The translations under genes were made by a program, and so were the position numbers. Shown piece by piece: positions 23,699 to 33,507 of a DNA stretch of 64,000 bases (positions are counted from its first letter, which is position 1; every line of letters starts with the position of its first letter). The DNA comes from Ascaphus truei (taxonomy: Eukaryota; Chordata; Amphibia; Anura; Ascaphidae). The notes beneath the pieces are model-generated. The model was not told the DNA's origin. It did no database searches and saw only the letters and a list, made by a program, of their open reading frames with translations. The stretch covers positions 109,713,257-109,777,256 of the forward strand of contig CM071571.1 of assembly GCA_036426205.1 (NCBI GenBank), read 5' to 3'.

Positions 23699-24145
23699 TG
23701 CTGACATTTCCATAGTACAGCCAGGTTCCTTTCATTTTACTGGATATAGATCCAATGTTGGTCATCACATCCACTGCATCTTTTGCCGTTAGGCAGTTTA
23801 TTGTCACTACCTTATTCCCTTAGTTTTTTCCCTTCCCTCCCCTTCCTCCCTCCCTCCCCTCCCATCACACCAGTTATTGGCTTGTGTATTTATAGATTTT
23901 CCCTGGGATAGTTGTAGCATCCTTCAAATTGTGTATCCTATATTGTATATCTTTCAATACAATTGCTATATTTTGGTATATTCCAGTGCTTTGTTTGATT
24001 TATTCACATTGAGTGCTTGGGACATTACCTCTATTGACATATAGCAAATGTTGCCTATTGTCTGTGTTTAGTTGCTGCGTGCCGCTCTGTGTTATATATG
24101 GCATTTCTGTTTAGGCTTATGTTTACTTTGTTTTTGTTTTTACAG

Positions 24146-24427
24146 AACCAGGATCACCTCCCCAAAATCTAGTATTAATTGGTGTTGGTGCAACAGGCAT
24201 TAATTTAGAATGGTCACCACCGTCAGAACCAAATGGAATTATTACTCACTATGAAATAATTTATACAAATTTGACAGCCCTTTTTGCTCTAAATACCTCA
24301 TCAACAAGTTTATCTTTGAGTGATTTAAATCCATATACCTTGTACAGCATTTCAGTTCGAGCTTACACCAGATTTGGACATGGAAACCAGTCAACCTCTC
24401 TGCTGCCTGTAAGAACATCAGAAACTG
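24146..24427 (+). CDS. PTPRQ: PTPRQ exon F: complete FN3 domain 3
   Basis: Acceptor TTTTTACAG ends at 24145; donor GTAGGT starts at 24428. Phase 1 in and out, 282 nt, a whole domain in one exon. Blocks: EPGSPPQNLVLIGVGATGI, LEWSPPSEPNGIITHYEIIY, LSDLNPYTLYSISVRAYTRF and GHGNQSTSLLPVRTSET. RxYTRFGHGNQ is a strong match to mammalian PTPRQ from memory. The preceding intron carries the minisatellite; the next one carries the nested transposons. Confidence 0.97.
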
Positions 24428-25017
24428 GTAGGTGTAATATTTTTACAACTTTGATATCATTTAAAATAAATCTTCATCCTATGATTGCATGTTAATTGAT
24501 AAATATGTTCCACATATTACTACAATGTGGAGTTTTGCCTTTTTTTCGTGGAGAACTTTGTTGTACTCATTTTATTAATCTCTTCTCAAAACAGTTTTGT
24601 CATAGTAAAGAAGACCGGTAACAGTTTTAATGTGCAAATTAGCATATTAAATTATTTCATTTGTTTCTGTTGCAAACCTACAATATGTTGTTATTTAGCA
24701 CTCAGTGAATATTTTAACAACAGAGTTCTCATGAGATCTGCAGTATTGTGTAGAACAATTCATTTATTGAAGTCCTCTTCAGCCATAAAGGTTGAACACT
24801 GATTCACTGACAGTGAACTGATTTACCAATGATGAATTAACATCACGATACATGATCCTATTTTTAAGAGAAAGATGCAACGTTATTAACATTTTTCTAT
24901 GATTATACACACACGTGTTCATAGGCTATAGCAAGGTGCGTTACATCATGGGAGTCATAGAAAAAAGCTTGTTTGTAGCTCTGACCTACAAACCTTTACC
25001 GGTACTTCCCATTTCAT

Positions 25018-25315
25018 AAGTACAGCAGGGCCCCGCTTCTCGGTGCTTCACTTCTCGGCGATCCGCTGCTACGGCGGCACCGAGAAAGGGGACGCCATCT
25101 TGATTTGTAACTCGCGCATGCGCAGAACGGGCGGGTGCGCCCGGCGCGCTTGCGCAGACCGCAGGTTGCGCACGCATAACATAGGTTGCCCGCGCATACC
25201 ATAGGTTGCACATGCGCAGAACGGCAAAAATGCCGGTTTGTGCATGCGCAGAAGTGAAAATCGCCGGATCCGCTTTCCGGCGATTTTCAGGATACGGCGG
25301 GCCTCTGGAACATTT
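25018..25315. repeat. CpG-rich repeat with clustered NRF1-like motifs
   Basis: It begins TACAGCAGGGCCCCGCTTCT and ends in a 'ccggcgattttc' inverted pair. It holds four words of the type CGCATGCGCAGA or CATGCGCAGA (near 25115, 25211 and 25241, and a GCTTGCGCAGA near 25147), resembling the NRF1 binding consensus. It is an isolated GC-rich island in AT-rich intron, more likely a repeat than a promoter. No transcript evidence. Confidence 0.5.
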
Positions 25316-25340
25316 TGTTAGGGTGTATATATATATATAT

Positions 25341-25637
25341 ATTTGTGTGAAACAAAAAGTACAACCTCTTTGAATTCTATGGGTTTACATATCAGGACAT
25401 AATAACAATCATCTATTCCTTAGCAGGTCTAAAAATTTGGTAACCTCTGATGAACAACAACACATGACATATTACACCGTGTCATGATTTATTTAACAAA
25501 AATAAAGCCAAAATGGAGAAGCTATGTGTGAAAAACTAAGTACACCCTTACTGCTTCCAAAGGAATTACGATGCTAAGTAGCAGACAGGTGCTGCTAATC
25601 AAATGCCCTTGATTAATTGATCATCAGAAAGTGTGAC
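25341..25637 (+). mobile_element. Tc1-type transposon, left part with terminal inverted repeat
   Basis: The sequence from 'ttgtgtgaaacaaaaag' through GCCAAAATGGAGAAGC is the inverse of 28728-28944, an arm of about 200 bp. The element lies in a TA-rich flank as expected for TA target sites. Its continuation, interrupted by the Penelope-like insertion, resumes at 27748. The left end has a few substitutions relative to the right end. Confidence 0.88.
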
Positions 25638-25651
25638 CACCTCTATAAAAG
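25638..25651. repeat. 14-bp target site duplication, left copy
   Basis: CACCTCTATAAAAG here is identical to 27734-27747. It is original Tc1 sequence duplicated when the Penelope-like element inserted. Confidence 0.9.
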
Positions 25652-27733
25652 AACAGAACCCCAATGGAGAGCACTCAATCACGAAAATCACAGAACAAGG
25701 CAATGGAGATAGGGGTATAGTGACATATGGTGAGGAGTGAATGAGTTAAAAATTCTTTAATGGGAGTGAATACTCAACTAAAATAAATGGAACACTAGGG
25801 TATTAAATAATTTAGACTCAACGGTGAGCCAAAAAAGCGGCGAAATAAAAAAGGCCGGATACAGCGTGTTACATATGTGCTGCCCTCCTCAAAGTGTGAC
25901 AGGATGCAGGTAAGTGTATATGTACACCCAGGTAACCAATTGACAGACACAGGTGCTGAGAGTCCAGCCACTAGTAAAGGCTTATAGTTTAGCCACTGCT
26001 AGTAGGGGTACTCTCATGCAGACGAGTAATGTAGAGCAAACCTACCCATAAGATGGTATGGCCATAAGGTCAAGCAATGTGACCAATAGAAGCACAGTGA
26101 ATGTCAATGTAAATCTGGCTTAATGTGTAAGGGTCTGGATAGTGGTTCAGTCTGTTCTGACTAGTTCAGAATCACAGTGAGACCTCAATCTCTAGTGTGT
26201 GTGTCGAGATAAGCACACTAAGTATAACAATAGGGCTGGAGCTCCCACTCACTTTGGGGGGCTGGTAAAGTCAGCTAACAGCTATGGTCAATGGTAGGCA
26301 GGTGTACAGCTCGAACAGTAGTACACAAGTAGTGTCTACTTACAACAGTGTGGGTGAACAGGGTATCCGGAAAAACTACAGCAGTCCCCGTGATGACGCT
26401 TAATAGCTATGCACCTACTTGCTAATGCTTGGTGCTCAAAGTCCTAATCGAGGGCACTGCTGTAGAATTAAAAACAAGGATATGCTAATGTATACACATA
26501 GCTCCAGGCATAGAGCTAGTGGAAGCGGTCGTGCTCCGATCATGAGCGCTAGTCCCGCCCCTCTGACGTGATGACATCACTGCCGACGTACGTTTCGCTA
26601 AACATGCTTTCTCAAGGCTGGACGGGAGCGTATGTACAGCCCCCAGTATTTATCAGAGAACGTGAGCTCTGATAGGTTAGTAGGTGTCCTATTCTAGGAC
26701 TTATGTTAAGTAAACAGAGTGGGTAGTGTTCGTATGTGTGTGCTGACAGCGCTATGTGTAGACACCTGGTATATGCGGCTACACTCACAGCAAGACTAAT
26801 TGGGCAGAGTCAGGGAGAATAAAGTAAGTATATGGCATGAAGTCCCAGCAACTCACAGAGTGCAAGTGAATTGCACTGATGTGCTAGATGGAAACTGGCT
26901 AAATGAAGGGGCTGAAGACAAACCCCTCATTAAGGCCTTTGGGGGATAGGGTTTGAAGTGTGTAGATCCAACGGGACTCAATTTTGAGTAATTCCTGATC
27001 CCAGTCCCCCTTTCTAATGCCCAGTGAGAGCTGGTCTATGCCTTTGAAGGTTAGTACAGTGTGGTCCCCTTGATGGTTGTCATTTACATGTCTGGCTACT
27101 GGTGTGTCCAGGCCATTCCTGATGCTGCCAAGATGTTCCAGGACGCGTATCCTAAAAGGGCGTCTCGTCTTCCCTATGTATTTCTTTGTGCAAATGCATC
27201 CTGCCATATAGATAACGCCCGAAGTTTTGCAGTTAATAAACTTTCGTATATCAAATGTGCGTATGTTGTCCCAGTTATTGAATGTTTTGGCGTTAATTAT
27301 GACAGAGCACGCTTTGCAACTGTGGCAGCTGAAACAGCCTAGCAGTTTGTTGGGAAGCCAGGTCTTGTTCACATTAGCCTCAAAATGGCTCCTCACCAGG
27401 CAGTCACGTAGGTTTTTTATTTCGCCGCTTTTTTGGCTCACCGTTGAGTCTAAATTATTTGATACCCTAGTGTTCCATTTATTTTAGTTGAGTATTCACT
27501 CCCATTAAAGAATTTTTAACTCATTCACTCCTCACCATATGTCTCTACACCCCTATCTCCATTGCCTTGTTCTGTGATTTTCGTGATTGAGTGCTCTCCA
27601 TTGGGGTTCTGTTCTCTTTGTGTGTTCTCTCGATTTATCACCCCATATAGTAGCACCACTATCACTTCTCCTAGCAGTAGCGAGATTTGCCCTTCCCCCT
27701 CCCCTACCCCTTTTCCCCTCTCCTGAGTTCGTA
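25652..27733 (-). mobile_element. Penelope-like retroelement (5'-truncated) inserted in Tc1
   Basis: This 2082-bp insert is bounded by CACCTCTATAAAAG duplications. Its coding part (GIY-YIG endonuclease) is on the - strand. Its two ends carry inverted arms of about 201 bp (25652-25852 and 27412-27614), including TTTTGGCTCACCGTTGAGTC on the right. The arms join the coding part at a shared CGAAATAAAAAA. Terminal inverted copies and 5' truncation are known for Penelope-like elements. The 119 bp at 27615-27733 lie outside the right arm and are pyrimidine-rich. Confidence 0.85.
26899..27441 (-). pseudogene. Penelope-like element GIY-YIG endonuclease, C-terminal remnant
   Basis: The 180-residue frame has a KNLRDCLVRSHF block (9-20), four closely spaced Cys (36, 39, 42, 45), GVIYMAG (75-81), KKYIGKT (86-92), RPFRIRVLEH (94-103) and a C-terminal ELLKIESRWIYTLQTLSPKG. 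GIY...YIG with the following Arg and Glu is the GIY-YIG nuclease signature that ends Penelope-like reverse transcriptases. The reverse transcriptase itself is missing, and the first ten codons come from the inverted arm, so the start Met is not genuine. The nuclease core looks intact. Confidence 0.85.
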
Positions 27734-27747
27734 CACCTCTATAAAAG
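27734..27747. repeat. 14-bp target site duplication, right copy
   Basis: CACCTCTATAAAAG, identical to 25638-25651. Confidence 0.9.
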
Positions 27748-28944
27748 CCAAAGTTTTAGCAGTTTGCTGCCCATCAATCTGGGAAGGGTTATAAGGCCAT
27801 TTCCAAACAATTTAAAGTCCATCATTCTACAGTGAGAAAGATTATTCAAAAGTGGAAAACATTAAAGACAGTTGCCAATCTTCCCAGGAGTGGACGTCCC
27901 AGCAAATTCACCCCAAGGTCAGACCGTGCAATGCTCAGAGAAATTGCAAAAAACACAAGAGTTATATCTCAGACTCTACAGGCCTCAGTTAGCATGTTAA
28001 AGTTAATGACAGTACAATTAGAAAAAGACTGAACAAGTATGGTTTGTTTGGAAGGGTTGCCAGGAGAAAGCCTCTTCTCTCTAAAAAGAACATGGCAGCA
28101 CGGCTTAGGTTTGCAAAGTTTCATCTGAACAAACCACAAGACAACGTCCTTTGGACAGATGAGACCAAAGTGGAGATGTTTGGCCATAATGCAGAGTGCC
28201 ACGTTTGGCGAAAACCAAACACAGCATATCAGCACAAACACCTCATACCAACTGTCAAGCACGGTAGTGGAGGGGTCATGATTTGGGCTTGTTTTGCAGC
28301 CACAGGACCCGGGAACCTTACAGTCATTGAGTCGACCATGAACTCCTCTGTATACCAAAGTATTCTAGAATCAAATGTGAGGCCATCTGTCCGAAAGCTA
28401 AAGATTGGCTGAAATTGGGTCATGCATCAGGACAATGATCCCAAGCACACCAGCAAATCTACAACAGAATGGCTGAAAAAGAAAAGAATCAAGGTTTTGC
28501 AATGGCCCAGTCAAAGTCCAGACCTCAACCCGATTGAAATGCTATTGTTGGACCTTAAGAGAGCTGTGCATAAACAAATGCCCGCAAACCTCAATGAACT
28601 GAAGCAATGTTGTAAAGAAGAGTGGGCCAAAATTCCTCCACAACGATGTGAGATACTGATAAAGTCATATAGAAAACGATTACTTCAAGTTATTGCTGCT
28701 AAAGGTGGTTCTACAAGCTATTGAATCATAAGGTGTACTTAGTTTTTCACACATGGCTTCTCCATTTTGGCTTTATTTTTGTTAAATAAATGATGATACG
28801 GTGTAATATGTCATGTGTTGTTGTCCATCTGAGGTTGTATTTACCTAATTTTTAGACCTGCTAAGGAACAGATGATTGTTATTGTATCCTGATATGTAAA
28901 ACCATAGAATTGAAAGAGGGTGTACTTTCTTTTTCACACAACTG
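27748..28944 (+). mobile_element. Tc1-type transposon, right part with terminal inverted repeat
   Basis: It continues the left part after the Penelope-like insertion, carries the decayed transposase and ends with the right inverted arm (28728-28944), CTTTTTCACACAACTG, followed by TA. The wording closely follows a Tc1 lineage I recall from fish, lamprey and frog genomes (Passport-like), known for apparent horizontal spread. That identification is from memory. Confidence 0.88.
27768..28724 (+). pseudogene. Tc1 transposase pseudogene
   Basis: Blocks in order: the helix-turn-helix region (QSGKGYKAISKQF, VANLPRSGRPSKFTPRSD), then KKNMAARLRFAKFHLN, WTDETKVEMFG (first catalytic Asp), [29 protein letters not shown] (second Asp) and [13 protein letters not shown] (Glu), the DD34E triad of Tc1 enzymes. 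The N-terminus with the start codon is missing, at least two frameshifts interrupt the frame (near 28000 and 28140), and a stop precedes HQDNDP. It cannot encode active enzyme. It ends with TGA at 28722-28724. Confidence 0.92.
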
Positions 28945-29000
28945 TATATGTATGTATGTATGTATGTATGTGTATATATGTATATATATATATGTATATG

Positions 29001-29156
29001 CAGTGGTTGACAAATCACCAAAAAATCTACTCGCCACACAAAAAAATCTACTCGCCACCTAGTACCAAACGTGTGCTGCTTGGGCCAATATTTACTCGCC
29101 CGGGGGTTAAATCCACTCGCCCGGGGCGAGCAAATGTATAGGTTTGTCGAACACTG
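29001..29156. mobile_element. Small hAT-type MITE
   Basis: The ends CAGTGGTTGACAAAT and TTTGTCGAACACTG are inverted, and the 8-mer TGTATATG lies on both sides (28993-29000 and 29157-29164), as for hAT elements. The duplication lies in a TATG microsatellite, so it could be partly chance. The interior repeats ATCTACTCGCC several times. 156 bp, non-coding. Confidence 0.65.
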
Positions 29157-29179
29157 TGTATATGTATATATATGTATAT

Positions 29180-29700
29180 ATAATCAAAAAATAAATAGAT
29201 GATACCGTTCTGTGGCTAACGAAATGCTTTTATTTGTGCGAGCTTTCGAGATACACTGATCTCTTCTTCCGGCGATGTTACAATGAATGAAGCAAGCAAA
29301 AGCTATACTATAAACAGTGTCTATTGGAATGTTATCTGTGCTGGTCCTTCCCCGGTGTGGATGTGTTTTATGGCTGGAGGTGTCAAAAGGTTACTGAAAG
29401 CAAGTGATGAAAGAGTGTGTATGTGTATCAGTGTGAATTAACATGAATGGAGAGCCCACAGTATATACAGTGCTTTACAAAAGGTGTGTGTGGAGTGGGA
29501 GTGGATATAAATGGTGTGGGGTGGGTGTGGAAATGTGAGAGTTAGTAGCACAACTAAAAGTGTGTGTGGATATTTTGTGGTCCCTATTGGTGTATAGGGA
29601 TGGAAAAACAAGGAGTATAAGTATGTGTGAGAGACAGCTGTGTGTGCATACATATAGCACAGTATGTACAGACATGGCCTGTAGCGCTCATGGGAAGAGA
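29180..29700 (-). mobile_element. Retroelement 3' tail (probably Penelope-like)
   Basis: It starts 'aataaatagatgataccgttctgtgg', includes CGAGCTTTCGAGATACACTG and TCTTCTTCCGGCGATGTTAC, and continues with a 'cacacc/gtgtgg'-rich stretch. I associate this wording with 3' tails of vertebrate retroelements of Penelope-like type, written here in reverse orientation. No coding part is present. The class is uncertain. Confidence 0.45.
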
Positions 29701-29728
29701 GTTCACTTGTGTCAGTAATGACTCATAA

Positions 29729-29730
<2 letters not shown>

Positions 29731-29779
<49 letters not shown>

Positions 29780-29829
29780 CATACATACATACATACATAC
29801 ATACATACATACATACATACATACATACA
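29731..29829. repeat. (TA)n and (CATA)n microsatellite
   Basis: About 40 bp of TA is followed by roughly 14 CATA units, ending about 100 bp before exon G. Confidence 0.95.
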
Positions 29830-29932
29830 ATATGATGAACACGGAGAAAATAGTAGAATCACCTTCTCTGTAGATGAAAATCTTTTGCAGTTGAATGTGT
29901 ATTAAAGTATATTCTTTTCCCATTGTTTTCAG

Positions 29933-30214
29933 CTCCAAGTAGTCCACCATTTGATTTAACTTACAGAAACATTTCATCTACGAGTGTGATGGTTTCCTGG
30001 CAACAGCCAGTTTTTTCGAACGGAATTATACTTTTTTATAAAATTAGCTATTGGAATACATCTCATTCTCTGACAAGCACCAGTAACTATTCATCAATTA
30101 TTTTATCTGATCTTAAGAAATATTCTCAGTATCAAATTGTTATATCTGGTCATACCATATATGGGAATGGAAATCAAACTAGTGATGTTCTATATGTGAC
30201 CACTTTGGAAGATG
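29933..30214 (+). CDS. PTPRQ: PTPRQ exon G: complete FN3 domain 4
   Basis: Acceptor CATTGTTTTCAG ends at 29932; donor GTAAGT starts at 30215. Phase 1 in and out, 282 nt. Blocks: APSSPPFDLTYRNISSTSVM, VSWQQPVFSNGIILFYKISY, LSDLKKYSQYQIVISGHT and GNGNQTSDVLYVTTLED. The PNG turn is SNG here. Sequons include NIS, NTS, NYS and NQT. The shared YRNISST links it to exons D, H and I, suggesting tandem origin. I do not recall a matching domain between F and I in the mammalian protein. Confidence 0.95.
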
Positions 30215-30771
30215 GTAAGTTGATACCACATACGACTCAACTTGTTTACATTAATTTCAGTGTGTTATGCATCAAGGCACTTTTTCCAATTGTGTCTCTG
30301 AATACAGATGTATAATATTTGATATATTTTGTTATTGCTGAATTCAACCTCATAGAACACCAGCCATTTTTGCACTGAGTACCAGCCGGTCTTAATTTTT
30401 TTAGCACTCTTACAGTACAGTACATGTTCATTTTTGGAAAGCCCTTTTGGACCTAGTTCCTACTCTATATACAATTTGGTCATTACATTTTTACATTACT
30501 TTATGATGAGCAACGGGCATTTTTAAGATCTTATCTCAGTTGCAACATATTTTTACTTAATTATTTTGTAAAAGAATTGAAACATAATTCTATTTTTTTA
30601 GTACTATCATAGACATAGGAAACAATGAAAAACATTATTTTTAAAACGTAAAAATACTGTTGATTAAAATAAATTCTCTTTGATTTTGTTAAAACATGAA
30701 ATTCACAATTACATGAACGTTATTGACATCTGCCTAAGTCAATTCCTGTTCTATTTGTTTTCTTTCTGCAG

Positions 30772-31056
30772 TTCCTGATGATCCACCTCATAACCTGTCC
30801 TACAGAAATCTAAACTCTACTTCCATACAGCTGTTTTACTCTCCACCTTCTTCTCCCAATGGCATTATTAAGTACTACTTAATCACCTACCTAGGAGCTG
30901 AAGGCAGTTCTCAGTTTTTCAATAGCAGTAACTGCTCTGTAACCCTTAATGGTCTCAGAAAGTATAGTGAATACTATGTCACTGTTAGAGCAAGTACATC
31001 TGTGGGAAGTGGAACTGAAACAAGTAATCCGCTCTTTGTAAGAACTGATGAAGATG
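30772..31056 (+). CDS. PTPRQ: PTPRQ exon H: complete FN3 domain 5
   Basis: Acceptor TCTTTCTGCAG ends at 30771; donor GTAATT starts at 31057. Phase 1 in and out, 285 nt. Blocks: VPDDPPHNLSYRNLNSTSI, YSPPSSPNGIIKYYLITYL, LNGLRKYSEYYVTVRAST and SVGSGTETSNPLFVRTDED. The usual strand-B Trp is Tyr (LFYSPP). Sequons: NLS, NST, NSS and NCS. It follows exon G after a 557-bp intron. Together they form the pair that seems extra relative to mammals. Confidence 0.96.
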
Positions 31057-31947
31057 GTAATTTTGTACATACAATTTCTTTCTTATAAGCTACTTTTCTA
31101 CAAACCTCTGCTTTTACTCATACTGTCCAGTATTTCCAAGAAATCCTGATGTGGTTATCATGTAAACCAATGAAATATTATTAGAGCATGTGCATATAAT
31201 GCAGGTATGCAAGTAAAGGAGGGCCCTTTATCTGCATGTGGCACATGTTGTACTGGAAATATTAATTGATAACATGAAAAAGAGTTTGAATGACATGGAA
31301 AACACATACTCGAATATGAGGGGAAACATTTCATATACCACAAGTGTAACGATGATATACAGTACAGTAGTACAATAAAAGATGGCAGACATGCCAAACA
31401 TGTTATGGATATCAAGGCATCAGAACACAAATTACACAGAATTAACGAGAAAAAAGTTAAATAATAACATGTTCTTGTATAGCGCGGCTAGTTTTATGTA
31501 GCACTTTACAGAGACATTTTGTAGGCACAGGTCCCAGATCCGTTTTTGGTCCCTGAGGCACAAGGAGATAAAGTGACTTGCCCAAGGTCACATGGAGCTG
31601 ACACCGGGAATTGAACTAGGGTCCCCAGCTTCAAACTCAATGAGCCGCTCCTTCTCCCATGTAGACACGGAAGTAAACCATTGTCTGCATAATTCCTCTA
31701 TTGTTTTACCTCAATAATATATCAAAGTGTGTAAAAAATAAATATATATATTATATATTCAAAAGTTTAACTTCACAGCCAACACGTCAAAACTCAAGAT
31801 ACATTGTTCTACCAAACCATACAGAAAATAAATACTTGGAGTATTGGCTGAACTTGCACTATTAGTGAAACACTTATTAATCTGTTAGCCAACTGTGTCT
31901 GAACAATTTTTGTAGTTTTCCACAGTATCTCCTTTTGTTTCTTGCAG
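31057..31947 (+). other. PTPRQ: Intron H-I (891 bp)
   Basis: It contains CORE-SINE copy 2 (31478-31662). Otherwise AT-rich with no feature. Confidence 0.75.
31478..31662 (-). mobile_element. CORE-SINE (MIR-like), copy 2
   Basis: The best preserved copy. ATAAAGTGACTTGCCCAAGG is followed by TCACATGGAGCTGACACC and GGGAATTGAACTAGGGT, the reversed tRNA-related head, with a 'tagcgcggcta...tagcactttacaga' tail at its left. It ends GCCGCTCCTTCTCCC. Confidence 0.8.
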
Positions 31948-32130
31948 TACCTGACAGTGGACCAGAAAGCATCACCTACAGAAACATTTCATCTACAGAA
32001 ATAGTGGTATCCTTTTCTCCACCTGCCACACCAAATGGAATCATTAAGTATTATACCATATACATAAAATCTTTGAGTGGAAGCATAGAACGCGTCATAA
32101 ATACTACAAATCTTTTGCAGAATGTTTCAG
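31948..32130 (+). CDS. PTPRQ: PTPRQ exon I: first part of FN3 domain 6
   Basis: Acceptor TTTCTTGCAG ends at 31947; donor GTAAAT starts at 32131. Phase 1 in and out. It codes VPDSGPESITYRNISSTEIV, FSPPATPNGIIKYYTIYI and GSIERVINTTNLLQNVS. This matches the mammalian domain with VPDSAPENITYKNISS and ERTINTTSL as I recall them. The Trp is replaced by Phe (VSFSPP). It ends in the split Gly before LKKYT, as exon D does. Confidence 0.96.
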
Positions 32131-32603
32131 GTAAATACATGACTACTAACACAAACAAAAAATATTTAGTGAAAGAAAATATTTTTGAGTTTCTTAAAAC
32201 AATAAAGAAAAGGGTCACATAAGTACAGTTTGTACTAACGTTTTTATTGTTTCTTATCTGGATTAGACTACAGTTTTAAGGACTCTGGGGTTGGTCATTG
32301 GTGTAGATTTAATTTTGGGCAAGCTTCTCCTACTGGTTCTTAATGTCATTTACTACGCTGTTGGGGTTTACTGCAGCTTATTTATGTTTAATAGGTGTAC
32401 GAATTTCCCGTTTGTTACTAGTTTTTGGTTTACTATAGTGTGGGCCTCTTGTGTTGCCTATTGCAATAGGTTGAAGGGGAGCAATTTCAGGTACCAAAGT
32501 AATCAACATGGTAGTTCTTTCAGCAGTCTATGTTTTGGGTTTAGTTAATATTTTCTCTCTGGAGATGTGGTGAGCTGGAAGTGTAATGGAGCCACTTTAG
32601 ATA

Positions 32604-32958
32604 CAGTAGAGGCAACGTTTATTCTAACATTTGCCGTAAACTAGCCGGGTTACATTCTGGGTATGTGCTGGGTATGTGCTGGGTATGTTCTGGGCTAGTT
32701 TGAGGCACGTTTAAGGTATTTCTGCATTGACTAACGACCCATAGGATTAACACAGCAGGGATCCCTGGCAGTCCAATTCAGTTTGAATGGGACTGCCAGG
32801 GACCCCCGCTGTTAATCTGATGGGCCATTAATCAATGCAGAAATGCTGGGGCTAGTTTAAGGAAAGTTTAAGGCATGTATTCAGAATGTACCTGGGTGTA
32901 CCTGGGTCTTTTGGGGAATTGCCACTGGTTTTTGTTAGAATAAGAGTTGCCTCTACTG
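32604..32958. mobile_element. Palindromic MITE with TA target duplication
   Basis: The ends CAGTAGAGGCAACGTTTATT and AATAAGAGTTGCCTCTACTG are inverted, with TA on both sides (32602-32603 and 32959-32960), as for Tc1/mariner-type insertion. The interior is itself palindromic around 'atccctggcagtcc' and 'ggactgccagggac', and holds GGGTATGTGCT repeats. 355 bp, non-coding. Confidence 0.75.
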
Positions 32959-33507
32959 TATTTTGGGCTACATGTGTAAAGATGTACGTGTGCGCTGACA
33001 CAGTTGCATAACATTGTGTGCCTTTTCTTCTGTCTGAAACGCAACATATTTATATAGATGTTGTATAGTGTATTTATACTGTTTTAGAATTATAGACTGT
33101 TGGCGCATAGTTCTGTATTCTGCACTTAAAACAAATACTTATGCCACCTTTAAAGGGATGGAGAAAACAACGCAGAAAACCATCAAGAAAAGTAAAGCAA
33201 GCTGCACATTTTTTAATACATAAACCTGCACCAATTTACCAATGTAACTCCGCCCGAACTCCTCCCACTTGCACAATAAATCCTTCATCGCATTGTAAGC
33301 ATACCCAAAAATGTCTCCACTAAGGTTACCGGTTTTGCCCGACATTTTTTTTAAATAAAGTTAAGTGGAAAAGTACAAACTCACCTTATAATTGGGCCCA
33401 CCCACTTTGCGAGCCAGTCAGCAGTCGCATATATATGGGTAAAACAGAGGGAGCTCCACCTTGGGGGCCTAAAGCAGCCATGTTGCTTGTGACTGGAAGC
33501 TCTAACC

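Larger units (their letters stand above)
22512..24145 (+). other. PTPRQ: Intron E-F (1634 bp)
   Basis: It is largely filled by foldback family Y copy 2 (22883-23350) and the adjoining 30-bp minisatellite (23401-23698). Nothing else is recognised. Confidence 0.75.
24428..29932 (+). other. PTPRQ: Intron F-G (5505 bp)
   Basis: It is dominated by mobile DNA: a CpG-rich repeat with NRF1-like sites (25018-25315), a Tc1 element split by a Penelope-like element (25341-28944), a small hAT-type MITE (29001-29156), a retroelement 3' tail (29180-29700) and a TA/CATA microsatellite (29731-29829). The stretch 24430-25010 shows no feature. Confidence 0.8.

Noticed and set aside
23333..23807. Repetitive Pro-rich or Gly-rich open frames on both strands
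   Set aside because: They follow the 30-bp minisatellite (a multiple of 3, so the frame stays open), with no independent gene evidence.
27615..27733. 119-bp tail at the right end of the Penelope-like element considered as a separate insertion
   Set aside because: No duplication separates it from the inverted arm. The 14-bp target duplication lies outside it, so it is treated as part of the element.
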